Translations under genes and position numbers: made by a program
Part shown: positions 23,952-31,262 of the stretch, one piece after another
Layout of the letters: every line of letters begins with the position of its first letter
How positions within the stretch are numbered: the stretch's first letter is position 1
Notes under the pieces: model-generated
The model's input: only the letters and a program-made list of their open reading frames with translations
The model's database searches: none
Told to the model about the DNA's origin: nothing
Source: Dolichospermum sp. ST_sed8
GTDB lineage: Bacteria > Cyanobacteriota > Cyanobacteriia > Cyanobacteriales > Nostocaceae
Assembly: GCA_028658405.1 (NCBI GenBank)
Contig: JAKOGY010000018.1
Location: 1-38,409 of the forward strand
Direction: 5' to 3'
Length of the DNA: 38,409 nt

Positions 23952-24293
23952 GGGTAATAGGTTTTACGTTAAGTTGACAGCAATGAAGCTCTTGCTAAAC
24001 CCCTAGGATAAGTGTGGTTTTTACAGCAATACATATTTGAGGTTGCTATTAGTATTGGACTTATTACATTTCATATTTATATAAACTATTAGCATTTATA
24101 TTATAAAGTAAATCTAATGACATCGCTTAGATTTTCTGAAGTACAAAAAATTATGCTGATATATAACACAATACACAATCGAATAAAAATTTCGGATCAT
24201 TTTTTATAACTTGGTATCCTTAATCATGCTAGGATGACAAGCTTGGGAATTTAAGTAATATCAAATAAAGTCTAGTAAAAAGGTAACTATCAA

Positions 24294-24890
24294 ATGTTGA
24301 AGAATGACAAGTGGATAATTGAACAAGCAAAGAAAGGAATGATTGAACCATTTGAACCTAGTTTACTTCGCACTATCAGGTTAGAATCTGGCGCAGAAGT
24401 ACCTGCATTAAGTTATGGTTTATCTTCCTATGGTTATGATATACGTTTATCACCTAAAGAATTTTTAGTATTTAAACATATTCCTGGAACAGTTGTTAAT
24501 CCTAAAAAATTTAATCCCAAAAATCTAGAATCTGTGGATTTACAACATGATGAAGATGGAGATTTTTTTATTATTCCTGCACATTCTTATGGACTAGGAG
24601 TAGCATTAGAAAAATTACAAATGCCTCCTAATGTAACTGCAATTTGTTTAGGGAAAAGCACTTATGCCCGTGTTGGTTTGATAGCAAATATTACACCAGC
24701 AGAGGCTTCGTGGAATGGCGCACTTACCCTGGAATTTAGTAATTCATCAAGTGCTGATTGTAGAATTTATGCCAATGAAGGAGTTGTACAATTATTGTTT
24801 TTAGAAGGAGAACCATGTCAAACTACCTATGCAGATAGAGTAGGTAAATATCAAAATCAGCCTGAAAGAGTGACTTTAGCTAAAGTATAG
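24294..24890 (+). CDS. dcd: dCTP deaminase
   Basis: A 198-aa dCTP deaminase making dUTP, the dUMP source for thymidylate synthase. Motifs: LSYGLSSYGYDIRLSP, HSYGLGVALEKL, CLGKSTYARVGLIANITPAE (catalytic Glu in TPAE), LEFSNSS, and [13 protein letters not shown]. The C-terminus reads SWNGALTLEF ... QTTYADRVGKYQNQPERVTL, unlike the cyanobacterial form ([10 protein letters not shown] ... [14 protein letters not shown]) preserved in the remnant at 35076-35258. It is also more AT-rich and sits between two inverted MITEs, so I infer that it is an acquired gene that replaced the native one. Confidence 0.95.
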   Translation: MLKNDKWIIEQAKKGMIEPFEPSLLRTIRLESGAEVPALSYGLSSYGYDIRLSPKEFLVFKHIPGTVVNPKKFNPKNLESVDLQHDEDGDFFIIPAHSYGLGVALEKLQMPPNVTAICLGKSTYARVGLIANITPAEASWNGALTLEFSNSSSADCRIYANEGVVQLLFLEGEPCQTTYADRVGKYQNQPERVTLAKV

Positions 24891-24969
24891 TTATTGTTTA
24901 TTATTGACACATAAAATATCAATAATCAGTATTACATTCGGAACTTAGCCAACGTAGGCGATCGCTTTA

Positions 24970-25150
24970 GAGACTTCCAATTTAAAAAATATCCCAAAAC
25001 TTCTTGTAGTGCGGGCATCTTGCCCGCTAATAATACAACCCACCTTCCGCACCCTAAACTGTCACACAACGAAAAATGGTCGTTTGGGGATTTGAGATTG
25101 GCGATAGCGAAGCGCTGCTGCAAGCAGTTCATTTTTTTTGTGGAGTTCTC
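24970..25150. mobile_element. MITE copy C, inverted (TWA target site)
   Basis: A 181-bp inverted copy: starts GAGACTTCCAATTTAAAAAA and ends TTTTTTTGTGGAGTTCTC, flanked by TTA on both sides (24967-24969, 25151-25153). It carries about 60 bases of extra sequence near 25030-25090 not present in copies A and B. With copy B it brackets dcd. Confidence 0.85.
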
Positions 25151-25237
25151 TTAAGATTGATAGCTTTTTGCTGTTTGAGATATATCCCACATTCCGCACT
25201 TCAAAAGTAGTATACAAAAACTACATTTACTTCCCAA

Positions 25238-28132
25238 CTAATTCCTTAAATCTATATCAGTCTTAACATCATTATTTAGTCCTAATTCAGCCAGTGCAAC
25301 TTTAGTTTCCTCAATCTTTTGGGTAGCTATTTCTCCCTCTACTAAAACCTCCACTTTTAATGTTAATTTCAAATCCTTGATGGTTGCAAATTTAGATACA
25401 ACTTTTGTGTAAAAATTCATCCATTTTTGCGGTGTAATTACACCACTCCACTTTAATAATTTTGGTAATACAACTGGGGTTATAATCTCAGGTTCATCTT
25501 TTTTTGGTTCTGGTTCATCTTGTAATTTTTTCGTATTACTATCATAGGACGCAGGTTTCTCTCCTACAGTATTTAGAATCGGTGTAGAACCACTTTTATT
25601 ATTATTTGAGAGATCAGTAGTAGTTTCCCCATTTTCTGGTGGTGTTGATGGCTTTTCAGGAATAGAAACACTTGCAGCTAAAGCTGTTTGATAAGCTTCT
25701 GCTGTTTCTTTAGTAATGATAAACATATCCTCAGAAATTTCTACATCTCTCACAGAAAGATCACATTGAAAATAGAAAGGTTGATAGCCATTATTACTTT
25801 TACCAATATAAGCTAAAGTTCCATCTTTGACACCGCGAGATATAGCATCTTTGACAGCATCACTATTCAACAGTCTGGGAAATAATGGAGATGCAAAAAA
25901 GGCATCGCGGACAGCTTTGGTACTCCATTCTGTAAATGCAGGTGGCCAATTTCTACTTAAAAAGCGCGGGTTAATAGTATCAATAACGTCATCACTTTGG
26001 CGTAACCGGTTGATAATTAAATTCACCAATTTATCAGCTTGACTAGAGTTTACTTGTCCAAAATCAATTACACGAATTTTGTTATCTTTCCCCAATAAAG
26101 CCACAAATTTATAGGCATTCCACACGCTTTCTTTTAAATTAGATTCACATTTTTTCAGATTTTCTCCTAACTGACGTTTTTGGTTTTCATCTAATCTTTC
26201 TTTTTCTTCATCGTTAATATCTTCCCATGCTAAAACTTTTCTAGCTTCTTCTCGTAGTTTGGTATCAGTATCAGCAATTGCCCAAATTATTCCACTCTTA
26301 AATGTTCGGTTGGATGTACCACATTCTTTAGTCATGGACTCAATCATTTTTAGAGTCTGACTATCTTGCATAGAATGTTCTGGTGATAATATTGCTAAAT
26401 TCAAAACAGGCTGATTAGTAATTTTACTGGATACTTCTGGAAATTCAATTGATTGAATTCCTGGATGAGAAGTGAAAACTTTTTGAATTTCGGCTTTGAC
26501 TCTTTCTGTAATCCTTTCTGATTGGATATTGGCGCGACGGTCTGCTAAAATTTTATTTAAGTTGGGTGACAGACTAAAACGATATTTATTTTTTTCTATT
26601 GATAAATAATAGCAATTAGTCGCCAAGGTCTCTAAAACTGTTTCTACATTACCAATATCTAAAGATGGTTCTGCTACTGCTAAACGAATTTCTGGGATAG
26701 TAGATTCTGCACGCAAAATACCACCATTAGATTCAAAGAATATTGTGGTTGTGACTTTGCGGTGCAGTCGTGCTTTTTTAATTTGGTCATCCGCTTCCGC
26801 ATCCAAGCGGACTGCATGGGAATCTTTTTTACCACAAATATCAGTTGTGACAGCACCTTCTAATCTATTTTCTCCCAATTGTTCAAAGACAGCAGCGCGA
26901 AATTGTGGGTCATCTAGGGGTGCAGTTCCTAAAGTAACTAAAGGGTCACGGTGTGCGCCTTGATATCCTTGTTGATAGGCGTTAGATACCCATAATGCTA
27001 GGAGTCGCAGCACTCCCCTAGTACGTTGGAAACGAGGTAAAACTTGCCATTTGCGCTCAAATACTGATAATACTGAGGGATGGAAAGGATAGGTAGCATA
27101 AAAGGCTTCACGGGGATTATCCAGGGGAAACCAACTAGGTAGTTGTTGACGATGATCTAGTACCCAGTCAGCGTATTCATTGCAAGTGGCGATCGCATCT
27201 TTTGGTAACATAATCCTACCATCCGCACTCACAGCCCCAGCATCCCATTCAAATAGTCTTCTTCTAATAATTTCTGAAGTTTCTGCTTCTGCTGACATCA
27301 TGATAGGTTTACCCACCCTATCCAGCATTTTCTTAAACCGTTGTTCATCCCCTTCATCGGCTGAGGTGTATTCTAATTCTGAAGCGGGAACGGAAACTAC
27401 TAACACCACATTATCTAAACCTCTAGCAGTTTCTGATAATGCTTGAATGAAATTGTATAAACTGTTGTGATAACCCTTGCCACGATAGGAACTAACATAA
27501 TTAATAATTTCATCCATTAATATCAAACAGGGTTTATCTTTGGGCAGAAATTGTTTAATTACATCGCCTTTAGGTTCAATAAATTCTGCTTCATGTTGTG
27601 CCAATACAGCTAGTGCAGTTTCACCACCTAATTGATAGGCAATTTCTCCCCAAGGTGTTTTCCGTAATGATGTACCATCATTTCCTCCCCGTCCTGTAAG
27701 AGAATCAAATTCAGTGCCGACAAACACGGCTACTGCTGCTTCTGGAACTGAAGAAATACCAGCTTTTTGTAAAATCTTTTGTACACCAGTCCAATTATTA
27801 GCAATAGCACCACCTTTAGCTAAATGGTAAAGTAAAGTGAGAGCGTGGGTTTTACCGCCACCAAACTGAGTAGCCAGGTTAAATACAGCAGAAGTTTCTG
27901 TTTTTTCTCCAGACAGACGACGGATAACTTGGGCGGAAAATTCAGTTAAATATTTAGTTAAATAGGTACGTTCAAAAAACCTTTCTGGTTGTTGATAGTC
28001 AGCAGGTGCTTTTTGATTTCTTACCTGATCTAAATGTACTGCAAATTCGGAAGCATCTAAGGGTTTACCTTCCCGTAAGTCTTCGCGGGGTGTTAGTCCA
28101 TCAATTTTGTACCAAGGTTTGATATTTGCCAT
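25238..28132 (-). CDS. DUF499 ATPase of an anti-phage cassette
   Basis: A 964-aa protein of the DUF499 family. N-terminus IKPWYKIDGLTPREDLREGK; Walker A TQFGGGKTHAL (residues 88-98); Walker B CLILMDEIINYV (202-213); then the long conserved region through VLPRFQRTRGVLRLLALWVS. The C-terminal quarter has a Pro/Ser/Thr-rich linker and an unrelated-looking end domain (KLLKWSGVITPQKWMNFYTK). DUF499 proteins, related to BrxC/PglY ATPases, recur with DUF1156 methyltransferases and SNF2 helicases in anti-phage clusters. The neighbours here fit that set. The gene appears intact. Confidence 0.92.
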   Translation of the reverse strand: MANIKPWYKIDGLTPREDLREGKPLDASEFAVHLDQVRNQKAPADYQQPERFFERTYLTKYLTEFSAQVIRRLSGEKTETSAVFNLATQFGGGKTHALTLLYHLAKGGAIANNWTGVQKILQKAGISSVPEAAVAVFVGTEFDSLTGRGGNDGTSLRKTPWGEIAYQLGGETALAVLAQHEAEFIEPKGDVIKQFLPKDKPCLILMDEIINYVSSYRGKGYHNSLYNFIQALSETARGLDNVVLVVSVPASELEYTSADEGDEQRFKKMLDRVGKPIMMSAEAETSEIIRRRLFEWDAGAVSADGRIMLPKDAIATCNEYADWVLDHRQQLPSWFPLDNPREAFYATYPFHPSVLSVFERKWQVLPRFQRTRGVLRLLALWVSNAYQQGYQGAHRDPLVTLGTAPLDDPQFRAAVFEQLGENRLEGAVTTDICGKKDSHAVRLDAEADDQIKKARLHRKVTTTIFFESNGGILRAESTIPEIRLAVAEPSLDIGNVETVLETLATNCYYLSIEKNKYRFSLSPNLNKILADRRANIQSERITERVKAEIQKVFTSHPGIQSIEFPEVSSKITNQPVLNLAILSPEHSMQDSQTLKMIESMTKECGTSNRTFKSGIIWAIADTDTKLREEARKVLAWEDINDEEKERLDENQKRQLGENLKKCESNLKESVWNAYKFVALLGKDNKIRVIDFGQVNSSQADKLVNLIINRLRQSDDVIDTINPRFLSRNWPPAFTEWSTKAVRDAFFASPLFPRLLNSDAVKDAISRGVKDGTLAYIGKSNNGYQPFYFQCDLSVRDVEISEDMFIITKETAEAYQTALAASVSIPEKPSTPPENGETTTDLSNNNKSGSTPILNTVGEKPASYDSNTKKLQDEPEPKKDEPEIITPVVLPKLLKWSGVITPQKWMNFYTKVVSKFATIKDLKLTLKVEVLVEGEIATQKIEETKVALAELGLNNDVKTDIDLRN

Positions 28133-28203
28133 AAATTTAAGTGTGTGAGATAAATGTGTGAGTGTGCAAGGTAGGTTTTAATAGTTCAATTAATCATTAA
28201 ATA

Positions 28204-28249
28204 GTGGAACAGGCTTCTAGCCTGTTGACAGGCAAGATGCCTGTTCCAC
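28204..28249. repeat. Nested palindrome
   Basis: Outer arms GTGGAACAGG and CCTGTTCCAC enclose AGGCTTCTAGCCT and CAGGCAAGATGCCTG, giving a cruciform-like structure upstream of the DUF499 gene. The inner palindrome also occurs inside MITE copy A. Confidence 0.8.
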
Positions 28250-28356
28250 ATTTGAGAAGATGTAGGTTGAGTTGAGGACTTTTGACAATAGTTTTATTTT
28301 GATAGGGGATAATTTTATTTTTCTGTTTTCATAATTAAAATAATGTTCATAATTAC

Positions 28357-28767
28357 TTAACGTAACAAAGCAATAAACCCAGCTTGTTCAAAATGTTTAT
28401 CATAAGCAAGTGCTTCTAATATATTTTTTTGGGACATAATATGAAATGATGTACAATCTGTAAGACTCCATGCTTGATCTGGTCGTTGATTATATAAATC
28501 TAGTCCACTTTTAAATAGTTCATCTGTTTGTATCACTACTTCAATCTCAGGATTATCAAAGCAGTAATTAATAAATTGAACTGCCTTTTGTCTATAATAA
28601 ATACCTTTTCCTGAAAAGGCATTTAGTAATTCAGTAAATACCATTTCGCTGGTAACAAGAGGAATAAATTTTATAGAGGTTGTTATTTGTTTAGCTTTTT
28701 GATGTAAATCATCATCAGGATTTAGTAAAGCAATCCAATAACCTGTATCAGCAAATATTTTTCTCAT
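28357..28767 (-). CDS. PIN-domain (VapC-like) toxin
   Basis: A 136-aa PIN protein: IFADTGYWIALLNPDDDLHQ (first Asp), VTSEMVFTELLNAF (Glu), WSLTDCTSFHIM (third acidic residue), EALAYDKHFEQAGF (fourth). All four metal-binding acidic residues are visible, so it is probably an active ribonuclease toxin. It overlaps its antitoxin gene by 4 bases. The pair interrupts the defence cassette between DUF499 and DUF1156. Confidence 0.88.
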   Translation of the reverse strand: MRKIFADTGYWIALLNPDDDLHQKAKQITTSIKFIPLVTSEMVFTELLNAFSGKGIYYRQKAVQFINYCFDNPEIEVVIQTDELFKSGLDLYNQRPDQAWSLTDCTSFHIMSQKNILEALAYDKHFEQAGFIALLR

Positions 28768-29036
28768 AATTCTTCTTTAGGTGAACCATATAAATAGTGA
28801 TCTAGATTTTTTGATAAATCTCTTGGTAGCTGTAAATTATCTGCTGTTGGTGTTTCAGAATTAATTTGATCTACGAAATTTAACAAAGATGGATAATCAG
28901 AATTATGAGAATCATGTTTTTCCAGTAATTCTTGATTTGACCTGGATTTAATAAATAACAGAAAGTCTAAAACTTCTCTTATTAAGAGATCCGGTGTTTG
29001 GGATATTTCATTGATTAATTGTTCTCTTGCAGACAT
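28764..29036 (-). CDS. VapB-like antitoxin (DUF2281 type)
   Basis: A 90-aa protein beginning SAREQLINEISQTPDLLIRE followed by VLDFLLFIKSR, the helical N-terminus of DUF2281-type antitoxins, with an acidic toxin-binding tail. AAAGGAG lies before the ATG. ATGA overlap with the PIN gene. Confidence 0.8.
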   Translation of the reverse strand: MSAREQLINEISQTPDLLIREVLDFLLFIKSRSNQELLEKHDSHNSDYPSLLNFVDQINSETPTADNLQLPRDLSKNLDHYLYGSPKEEL

Positions 29037-29074
29037 TTATTTTCTCCTTTAGATTGTATTTGTATATGCCCAGC

Positions 29075-29140
29075 AGATCCCCGACTTATAACATTAATTT
29101 ATCATATTTATCTACAGGCTGAAAAAGAAGTCGGGGAGCT
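29075..29140. repeat. Interrupted inverted repeat AGATCCCCGACTT / AAGTCGGGGAGCT
   Basis: 13-bp arms with one mismatch and a 40-base spacer, between the antitoxin leader and the DUF1156 fragment. Resembles the cyanobacterial AAGTCGGGGA family of intergenic repeats. Confidence 0.7.
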
Positions 29141-29171
29141 TAATAGCAATATTCTGTAATTTTCCTCCTAT

Positions 29172-29800
29172 TTAAAATCCTAATCCTTTTTTCCTTGCTA
29201 ATACCCCATCTACCCAGCGTTTTTCATCTGTACCGGTGGGGTATAATGCCGATAATGCCTGAGCAAGTCCCCAAAAGCGTTGGTCGTTTCCTGCTCCTTC
29301 ATCTACTAAAAAGCGTTTTAGGGCTTCGCTGCGTCCGGCTGCAAATAAAATCATGCTTTGGTGAATGCGGTCTAATGTAGTATTCCCTAATTGCGGGACT
29401 GTTTTTTCACCCCAGTCTGTATCTTCTTCTGTCTCGGTGATACCTAGCACTGCGAATAAGTTGAGTTGTTCAGGTTCTTTGTTTTTGCCTTTTTTACCTT
29501 TGGTTTTGCTGGGGGTTTGGGCTTCTTCTTTACCAAATAAATATTGTGTACGTTCTGATACTGGTAAAAGTTTGGCGGTGCTGCCTTTGACTTCTACTAA
29601 GCGGGTAAGCTGTTCTAAATGTGCGCCTAGTCCTTGGGCTATTTTCCGGGCTGCATCAAATTCTAGGACGTAACCGCCGGTTTTGCTGGTTTTGCTGCTG
29701 GTTTCTTCGTCGTCTTCGTCGTCGGTTTCTGATTCGCTGCTGTTGTTGTCGGTGCTACCTGTGGAAAGTGCCGATGAGTGCGGAGTGCGAGAGTAATTTT
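29172..29800 (-). pseudogene. C-terminal fragment of the DUF1156 methyltransferase
   Basis: About 210 codons without a proper start. From upstream: an acidic Ser-rich linker (ESETDDEDDEETSS), then GGYVLEFDAARKIAQGLGAH, LEQLTRLVEVKGSTAKLLPV, LFGKEEAQ, a Lys-rich stretch, then TLDRIHQSMILFAAGRSEAL, KRFLVDEGAGNDQRFWGLAQ and ALSALYPTGTDEKRWVDGVL. This matches the end of anti-phage DUF1156 proteins, which are about 900-1000 aa. The frame stays open back into the dispersed repeat at 29809-29848, where homology ends. The whole catalytic middle is missing between here and the N-terminal piece. Confidence 0.75.
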
Positions 29801-29808
29801 CTGTTTTA

Positions 29809-29848
29809 ATCCTGTAAATCCTTTAATCCTGGATATCCTGATTCAGAC
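29809..29848. repeat. ATCCTG-type 40-bp dispersed repeat (copy 4)
   Basis: ATCCTGTAAATCCTTTAATC ... GATATCCTGATTCAGAC. Lies exactly at the break between the two DUF1156 pieces. Confidence 0.9.
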
Positions 29849-29856
29849 ATTTTACC

Positions 29857-30024
29857 CTTGGTGGTGCAGAAAAATCCTGAAACACCTATAAATAAAGGAT
29901 TATACCCGAAACAATGAATTTTGGATTTCTCAAGACATCGAACGAGGTCATTGGGTTTCAGCTTCTATTTTGACCCTTCAGGCTTTTTATTGTGAAACTC
30001 AAAAAAGTTTTCTGCACCACTAAG
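29857..30024. mobile_element. 168-bp MITE-like element with 9-bp target duplication
   Basis: Terminal inverted repeats of 17 bp: CTTGGTGGTGCAGAAAA at the left and, inverted, CTTAGTGGTGCAGAAAA at the right, with one mismatch. CATTTTACC occurs directly on both sides (29848-29856 and 30025-30033), a 9-bp target duplication. Too short for a transposase; probably a passenger of an insertion sequence elsewhere. It supplies the last 20 codons and the stop of the DUF1156 N-terminal piece. Confidence 0.85.
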
Positions 30025-30300
30025 CATTTTACCTAACGAGTAACTTACATTAACAAATAAATTTATCTCATTAATGGCTAAATCACGAAAAGATTGGGGG
30101 CAATTTTCATCAACAGGGTCAGGCCATAAAGCCGCACATATTACAGCCCGACAAGCGGCTAAAGGTCGTCTAGCCCACCAAATATGTAAAGTAGAAATAT
30201 GCCCATGTCTGATTGATTTCTCCCGTCGTGCGTGGGCAGAAATGCGTTTAATGGGTAGGTCAACTTCGATTAGGCGTTTAGGGTATTTGGTGGTATTCAT
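29965..30300 (-). pseudogene. N-terminal fragment of the DUF1156 methyltransferase
   Basis: A 111-codon frame. Residues 1-75 are the DUF1156 start: [60 protein letters not shown]. These proteins are adenine-type DNA methyltransferases that protect host DNA in DUF499-helicase anti-phage clusters. From about residue 92 the frame is encoded by the inserted 168-bp element, which brings the stop. The SAM-binding and catalytic motifs are absent, so no methylation is possible from this gene. Confidence 0.85.
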
Positions 30301-30301
30301 T

Positions 30302-30341
30302 GTCAGAATCAGGATTTATAGGATTAGAGGATTTACAGGAT
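30302..30341. repeat. ATCCTG-type 40-bp dispersed repeat (copy 5, inverted)
   Basis: GTCAGAATCAGGATTTATAG ... GATTTACAGGAT, inverted relative to copies 1-4, ending two bases before the DUF1156 start codon on the minus strand. Confidence 0.9.
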
Positions 30342-30382
30342 TTTTATTTATCAATTGTCTGTGAGTTGATAACATTTTATTT

Positions 30383-30422
30383 GTCTGAATCAGGATGTCC
30401 AGGATTAGAGGATTTACAGGAT
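30383..30422. repeat. ATCCTG-type 40-bp dispersed repeat (copy 6, inverted)
   Basis: GTCTGAATCAGGATGTCCAG ... GATTTACAGGAT. Same orientation as copy 5. It overlaps the last codons of the ParE-like gene, whose final EIL is encoded by the repeat. Confidence 0.9.
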
Positions 30423-30737
30423 TTCATCGGTTTCATCTATAGATGATTGGTGACTATGACGAACATGAATAATCGCAACAATATATTCTTCAACTACAAA
30501 TAAAACTCGATATTTTCTTTGTTTTCCAATCCAAAGTTGTCTGACTTCACGACCAATAGCTTTTGCTTCTGGTGCTATAGTACAGCGATTAGGAAATTTT
30601 TTTAGTGATTCTATAGCATCTTCAAATTGATAGTACCATTTATTGGCTAATTCAGGAGTTGTATTATCGCACATCCAACGATAGGCTGTTTCGATTTCTA
30701 AAAAAGCAGTAGGTTGTATAATAACTTCGTAATTCAT
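30414..30737 (-). CDS. RelE/ParE-family toxin
   Basis: A 107-aa protein: YEVIIQPTAFLEIETAYRWM, FEDAIESLKKFPNRCTIAPE, REVRQLWIGKQRKYRVLFVV, IIHVRHSHQ. This is the ParE/RelE fold with the usual basic strand RKYRVLF and C-terminal VRH. It overlaps the antitoxin gene by 4 bases. The tail has been reshaped by the dispersed repeat (DETDEIL), which may extend the natural end by a few residues. Confidence 0.88.
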   Translation of the reverse strand: MNYEVIIQPTAFLEIETAYRWMCDNTTPELANKWYYQFEDAIESLKKFPNRCTIAPEAKAIGREVRQLWIGKQRKYRVLFVVEEYIVAIIHVRHSHQSSIDETDEIL

Positions 30738-31000
30738 GGACGTGGAGGAATATTAAACTGGTTTTTTAATGTTGCTAAGGCTTTCTCTGCTGGTATTCCT
30801 TGTCCTTGATTAAATTCATCTAATCCTTTACGAATACCTACTATTGCTTCCAAATAATCAATTCTTTCTAATAGTTCTTGATATGTACCTAGAGATGATT
30901 TTGGTGTAGTTTTCAGCGAGTGTAAAAAACTTAAAAGATCCTCTAGTAATTCCTTGGGACTATTATTAATTTCTTGTAACAGTAATTCTTTGATAGTCAT
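30734..31000 (-). CDS. Antitoxin partner of the ParE-like toxin
   Basis: An 88-aa protein. The N-terminus (TIKELLLQEINNSPKELLED) resembles DUF2281-type antitoxins; the second half (GIRKGLDEFNQGQGIPAEKA) is the toxin-binding helix typical of antitoxins paired with ParE. First gene of the pair, ATGA overlap. Confidence 0.78.
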   Translation of the reverse strand: MTIKELLLQEINNSPKELLEDLLSFLHSLKTTPKSSLGTYQELLERIDYLEAIVGIRKGLDEFNQGQGIPAEKALATLKNQFNIPPRP

Positions 31001-31065
31001 GGTGGTTAATTGTTAAAGTTTATGCTTTGATTATAGCAAGTTTTTAGATTATGTAAAAGTAAGAA

Positions 31066-31218
31066 TCATATCAGATTTTCTCCATACCCACCCCGACGTT
31101 CTACCTTTTCTTTATCTGCTTCTTCTGCTGTTAATAGCGGTATTCCAGAAGCAATAATTTCTTGGCGAATTTCCCGTAACTTTTGACCTAATTTAAAACC
31201 ACATTGTTTGGGTATCAT
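31066..31218 (-). CDS. 50-aa helical protein
   Basis: Reads MIPKQCGFKLGQKLREIRQE, then IIASGIPLLTAEEADKEKVE and RRGGYGENLI. Short charged proteins of this pattern (KLREIR...LLTxEEIxxE...RRGG) are common in cyanobacteria, often beside toxin genes; the role is unknown. The start codon lies at the edge of a 40-bp dispersed repeat. It sits just after the helicase on the same strand. Confidence 0.6.
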   Translation of the reverse strand: MIPKQCGFKLGQKLREIRQEIIASGIPLLTAEEADKEKVERRGGYGENLI

Positions 31219-31256
31219 CTTGTAAATCCTATAATCTTGGACATCCTGATTCTGAC
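31217..31256. repeat. ATCCTG-type 40-bp dispersed repeat (copy 7)
   Basis: ATCTTGTAAATCCTATAATC ... GACATCCTGATTCTGAC, forward orientation, filling the gap between the helicase stop and the 50-aa ORF. Confidence 0.88.
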
Positions 31257-31262
31257 ATTATC

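Larger units (their letters stand above)
23430..24293. other. Long intergenic region upstream of dcd
   Basis: No gene is supported. It contains the MITE copy at 23735-23895, two short palindromes at 23902-23951, and AT-rich sequence up to the dcd ribosome site. A 27-base fragment at 23656 (ATGGCTTACGCCACGCTTTG) resembles 13095-13120, another small dispersed repeat. Confidence 0.7.

Noticed and set aside
24932-25132. 66-codon minus-strand frame
   Set aside because: Encoded by MITE copy C; the sequence is repeat DNA, not a gene.
29041-29165. Possible tRNA or small RNA from the GACTT/AAGTC stem
   Set aside because: No cloverleaf, anticodon arm or CCA-adjacent acceptor pattern; it matches a known type of intergenic repeat.
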